This document shows positions 5,891 to 6,876 of a DNA stretch of 6,876 nt, piece after piece (positions within the stretch are counted from its first letter, which is position 1; every line of letters begins with the position of its first letter). Below the pieces are notes generated by a model, which made no database searches, was not told the DNA's origin, and was given only the letters and a program-made list of their open reading frames with translations. The translations under genes were made by a program, and so were the position numbers. The stretch spans positions 2,194 through 9,069 of the forward strand of contig JACOXQ010000033.1 in assembly GCA_016182285.1 (NCBI GenBank). The letters are read 5' to 3'. This DNA is from Candidatus Kaiserbacteria bacterium. Its GTDB lineage: Bacteria > Patescibacteriota > Minisyncoccia > Phycocordibacterales > Phycocordibacteraceae.

Positions 5891-5895
5891 TGATG

Positions 5896-5900
5896 CCTCC
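5896..5900 (-). promoter_or_regulatory. Shine-Dalgarno site GGAGG of the CACC-protein gene
   Basis: Minus-strand GGAGG is followed by CATCA and the ATG at 5890, ideal spacing. It fixes the start of the 76-residue protein and contrasts with the five neighbouring genes that have none. Confidence 0.8.
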
Positions 5901-5908
5901 GTGTCAAT

Positions 5909-5927
5909 GTTCGGGCGAATGCCGAAC
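5909..5927 (-). promoter_or_regulatory. Hairpin in the leader of the small-gene pair
   Basis: Arms GTTCGG (5909-5914) and CCGAAC (5922-5927) pair perfectly around a 7-nt loop. The hairpin ends 8 nt before the GGAGG site in the transcript, close enough to affect ribosome access or mRNA stability. There is no T-run, so it is not a terminator. A role is inference. Confidence 0.35.
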
Positions 5928-5935
5928 TCGTTGTA

Positions 5936-5963
5936 ACCTTACTGCTATCAAATTAAATGTCAA
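5936..5963 (-). promoter_or_regulatory. Promoter of the small-gene pair, with a consensus -35 inside the eno remnant
   Basis: On the minus strand a perfect TTGACA (5963-5958) is followed after 16 bp by TAAGGT (5941-5936, only 3 of 6 to TATAAT). Transcription would start near 5929, giving a leader of about 38 nt with the hairpin and Shine-Dalgarno site. The -35 lies in the last codons of the duplicated eno end, so the duplicated fragment may double as regulatory DNA. The weak -10 limits confidence. Confidence 0.4.
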
Positions 5964-6000
5964 ACGCTTCGCGTTCTATGGCGAGGAGGCGGGAGTATTT
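5953..6000 (-). pseudogene. eno: Detached 3' end of an enolase gene (15 codons plus stop)
   Basis: On the minus strand codons 6000 to 5953 read KYSRLLAIEREAFDI and stop. The intact eno copy at the window's right end reads KYSRLLAIEHEAETV and stop. Both have 15 residues to the stop, with the first 9 identical and 11 of 15 identical overall. The first 8 codons after the lysine-tyrosine start of the match differ only at synonymous third positions. Upstream of 6000 the frame continues as HSTT until a stop at 6016-6018 and no longer resembles enolase, so the body of the gene is missing. It is a remnant without its own start, and lies right before the small-gene pair. That is where the end of a functional eno would sit if the NYN segment were absent. 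Confidence 0.75.
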
Positions 6001-6001
6001 T
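5973..6001. repeat. Direct repeat, left copy (eno 3' end)
   Basis: 29 bp matching 6780-6808 in the same orientation with 26 identities. The last 15 bp, AGGCGGGAGTATTTT, are identical. The mismatches are at repeat positions 8, 11 and 14, all third codon positions of the enolase frame. Together the copies bracket the NYN gene like attachment-site halves. Confidence 0.8.
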
Positions 6002-6005
6002 GTAG

Positions 6006-6011
6006 TACTAT
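6006..6011 (+). promoter_or_regulatory. -10 element of the NYN gene (likely leaderless start)
   Basis: TACTAT (5 of 6 to TATAAT) ends 6 bp before the ATG at 6018. There is no Shine-Dalgarno site and no recognisable -35; that region falls in the eno remnant. The box lies just inside the repeat boundary at 6001, so it would have come with the inserted segment. Confidence 0.45.
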
Positions 6012-6017
6012 GTGTTC

Positions 6018-6650
6018 ATGAGAACCGTCGCTTTTATTGATGCCTCCAATCTCTTTTATGGAGGAAAGAAATCACTCGGTTGGAGTATCGACTATAAAAA
6101 GTTGCTCGCGTATCTGAAAGAAAAGTATCATGTCAAAACTGTTTATTTCTTCGGCGGCGCAGAAATACATCGTTTCCCGTTTGATTATCTTAAGCACGAT
6201 ACGATTCCAATTGAGGAACTCGAAAGATATTTATCAGGTCTGATACGCGAGAGAGGGAATTATATGACTGAAGCGAAACTGCTCCTGTTGGATCGGCATT
6301 TGCGACGCGTGCGTTTCTATCTGAAACTGAAATCATTCGGATACCATCTTATTCTCAAGCCGGTAAAGACCTACGAAGATGAGGACGGCAATCCAATCCG
6401 CAAGGCAAATTGCGACGTTGATATGGCCTTTCATCTGGTGCGAAGTATTGAAACTTTCGATCGCGTACTCGTGCTTTCTGGTGACGGCGATTTCTTGCCG
6501 GTATTAAAGTTCTTACGAGCACAAAAGAAACAGGTGCTCATACTTGCGCGCGGACCGCGTACAGCGCGAGAGATCAAGCGTTTTGCCGGCGGCCAATTTC
6601 TGGATTTTGAGTATCTTCGTAAGTATCTAGAATTTGATGAGAATATATAA
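6018..6650 (+). CDS. NYN domain (PIN-like, LabA/DUF88 family) putative RNase
   Basis: A 210-residue protein, cytosolic by sequence. The NYN fold is a PIN-like metal-dependent nuclease fold, and characterised relatives cut or process RNA. Visible acidic centre: Asp8 and Asn11 in FIDASNLF (6-13), Asp133 and Asp135 in KANCDVDMAF (129-138), and Asp156 and Asp158 in LSGDGDF (153-159). The strand VLILARG (173-179) follows as expected. Between the first and second motifs a charged helical stretch (about 52-105) makes the protein longer than a minimal NYN domain and may bind RNA or a partner. No added RNA-binding domain follows; the C-terminus ends at an LRKYLEF helix. The start is the ATG at 6018; a GTG at 6012 would add only VF. 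The gene is AT-richer than its neighbours and flanked by eno-end repeats, hinting at transfer. A role in RNA turnover or element defence is possible but not shown. Confidence 0.88.
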   Translation: MRTVAFIDASNLFYGGKKSLGWSIDYKKLLAYLKEKYHVKTVYFFGGAEIHRFPFDYLKHDTIPIEELERYLSGLIRERGNYMTEAKLLLLDRHLRRVRFYLKLKSFGYHLILKPVKTYEDEDGNPIRKANCDVDMAFHLVRSIETFDRVLVLSGDGDFLPVLKFLRAQKKQVLILARGPRTAREIKRFAGGQFLDFEYLRKYLEFDENI

Positions 6651-6654
6651 CAGC

Positions 6655-6681
6655 GAACGGCACCCGCGAAGGATGCCGTTC
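6655..6681. terminator. Hairpin between convergent NYN and eno genes, possible terminator
   Basis: GAACGGCA (6655-6662) and TGCCGTTC (6674-6681) form a perfect 8-bp stem with an 11-nt loop, in which an inner CC/GG pair is possible. It starts 4 bp after the NYN stop. No T-run follows on the plus strand, and the minus side has only GCTGTTATATA, so termination would be inefficient or factor-aided. The rest of the 109-bp gap to the eno stop shows nothing else I can name. Confidence 0.4.
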
Positions 6682-6759
6682 AGGTCTGGTAGAGCCACTA
6701 TATATCACAGAAGATGAAAAAGCAATGATGACGCTGTTGACAATGTCTTTTGCCGAATT

Positions 6760-6876
6760 TTATACGGTTTCCGCCTCATGTTCTATCGCAAGCAGGCGGG
6801 AGTATTTTTCTAACCGCTCCTTTTGGCCGAGGCCGCCGGCCTTAAGGCCGTAGGCGCCGACTCCGTACGCGAAGTC
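6760..6876 (-). CDS. eno: Enolase (phosphopyruvate hydratase), C-terminal end only
   Basis: The last 38 codons of a minus-strand gene whose body lies beyond the right edge. Enolase interconverts 2-phosphoglycerate and phosphoenolpyruvate in glycolysis and gluconeogenesis, and in many bacteria also joins RNA-degrading complexes. The visible end, FAYGVGAYGLKAG then KERLEKYSRLLAIE, matches the family's C-terminal pattern, in which a GIKxGAxxRxER-like loop precedes KYNRLLxIEE. The usual proline-serine or arginine positions of that loop read GLGQ here. The stop follows only 8 residues after LLA, as in short bacterial enolases. The sampled G+C is high (41 of the last 60 bases). The final 15 codons are also present as a remnant at 5953-6000. 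Identity rests on a short stretch, but the pattern and the second copy agree. Confidence 0.8.
   Translation of the reverse strand, partial: DFAYGVGAYGLKAGGLGQKERLEKYSRLLAIEHEAETV
6780..6808. repeat. Direct repeat, right copy (inside intact eno)
   Basis: Partner of the 5973-6001 repeat, with 26 of 29 identical bases. It lies in the coding end of eno. Similarity at protein level continues leftward from here to the stop codon but drops to the right, where KYSR is preceded by ERLE in eno and by STT in the remnant, so the breakpoint is sharp. Confidence 0.8.

Larger units (their letters stand above)
5973..6808. other. Putative inserted segment carrying the NYN gene, bounded by eno-end direct repeats
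   Basis: The repeat copies are offset by 807 bp. Between them lie only the NYN gene and two short spacers. In the sampled stretch 6061-6300 the gene has 98 G+C of 240 bases (41%), while single 60-bp samples in the ATPase, pcm, metallopeptidase, dehydrogenase and eno genes give 58-68%. No integrase or transposase is present, and no terminal inverted repeats were found. Insertion by site-specific recombination into the eno 3' end, with the element supplying a new gene end, would give this layout. A partial eno duplication followed by deletion would too. Confidence 0.35.

Noticed and set aside
5537..5893. Plus-strand frame of 118 codons across the small-gene pair
   Set aside because: The minus strand has a Shine-Dalgarno site, an ATGA overlap and a terminator in the right places; the plus frame has none and is hydrophobic-aromatic shadow sequence.
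6012..6020. GTG at 6012 as the NYN start
   Set aside because: It would directly follow the -10 box and add only two residues; the ATG at 6018 gives the usual NYN N-terminus, where a short strand leads into FIDASN.
6837..6850. Perfect 14-bp palindrome CGGCCTTAAGGCCG
   Set aside because: It lies in eno coding sequence over the conserved GLKAGG residues and is explained by codon choice in GC-rich DNA.
1..6876. Alternative genetic code (TGA read as Gly or Trp)
   Set aside because: The CACC-protein gene ends in TGA inside a sensible ATGA overlap, and the conserved proteins contain no in-frame TGA.
1..6876. CRISPR array, tRNA, rRNA, known insertion sequence, or toxin-antitoxin pair including NYN as toxin
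   Set aside because: No regularly spaced repeats, cloverleaf, rRNA motif, transposase or recombinase was seen, and the NYN gene has no adjacent small partner on its strand.

Overview
The window looks like a chromosomal piece of a small-genome bacterium, most probably Patescibacteria/CPR of the Parcubacteria type. The basis is tight packing of short genes, near-absence of Shine-Dalgarno sites, and small orphan proteins of a style I associate with that group; no rRNA or marker gene here proves it. The genes fit the standard bacterial code, with TGA used as a stop.

Left part (1-3326, plus strand): the C-terminal end of an MscS-type mechanosensitive channel. It is followed by a 313-bp stretch holding a good promoter, a possible 30-residue peptide gene and a perfect 12-bp-stem terminator. 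Next comes a full-length P2-type (Ca2+-ATPase-like) cation pump of 890 residues.

Middle (3382-5398): protein-L-isoaspartate methyltransferase (pcm) and a minimal-zincin metallopeptidase on the plus strand. They meet, tail to tail with a 4-bp overlap, a D-2-hydroxyacid (D-lactate-type) dehydrogenase on the minus strand. The dehydrogenase appears to lack about 12 residues of a core strand.

Right part (5399-6876): a minus-strand pair of small unknown genes joined by an ATGA overlap. The first has the only strong Shine-Dalgarno site in the window, and a UNCG-tetraloop terminator closes the pair. To the right lies a plus-strand NYN/PIN-like nuclease gene. The window ends inside the minus-strand enolase gene (eno), of which the last 38 codons are present.

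The most notable structure is that the last 15 codons plus stop of eno occur twice, once in eno itself and once as a detached remnant beside the NYN start. The two form a 26/29-bp direct repeat 807 bp apart, with all three mismatches synonymous. The AT-richer NYN gene sits between them. This resembles an insertion into the 3' end of eno that restored the gene's end.

A second window-wide pattern is a -10-like hexamer 6-9 bp before the ATG of five genes that lack Shine-Dalgarno sites, suggesting leaderless mRNAs. The genes mostly serve separate housekeeping roles (osmotic release, cation export, protein repair and turnover, fermentation, glycolysis) and do not form one pathway.
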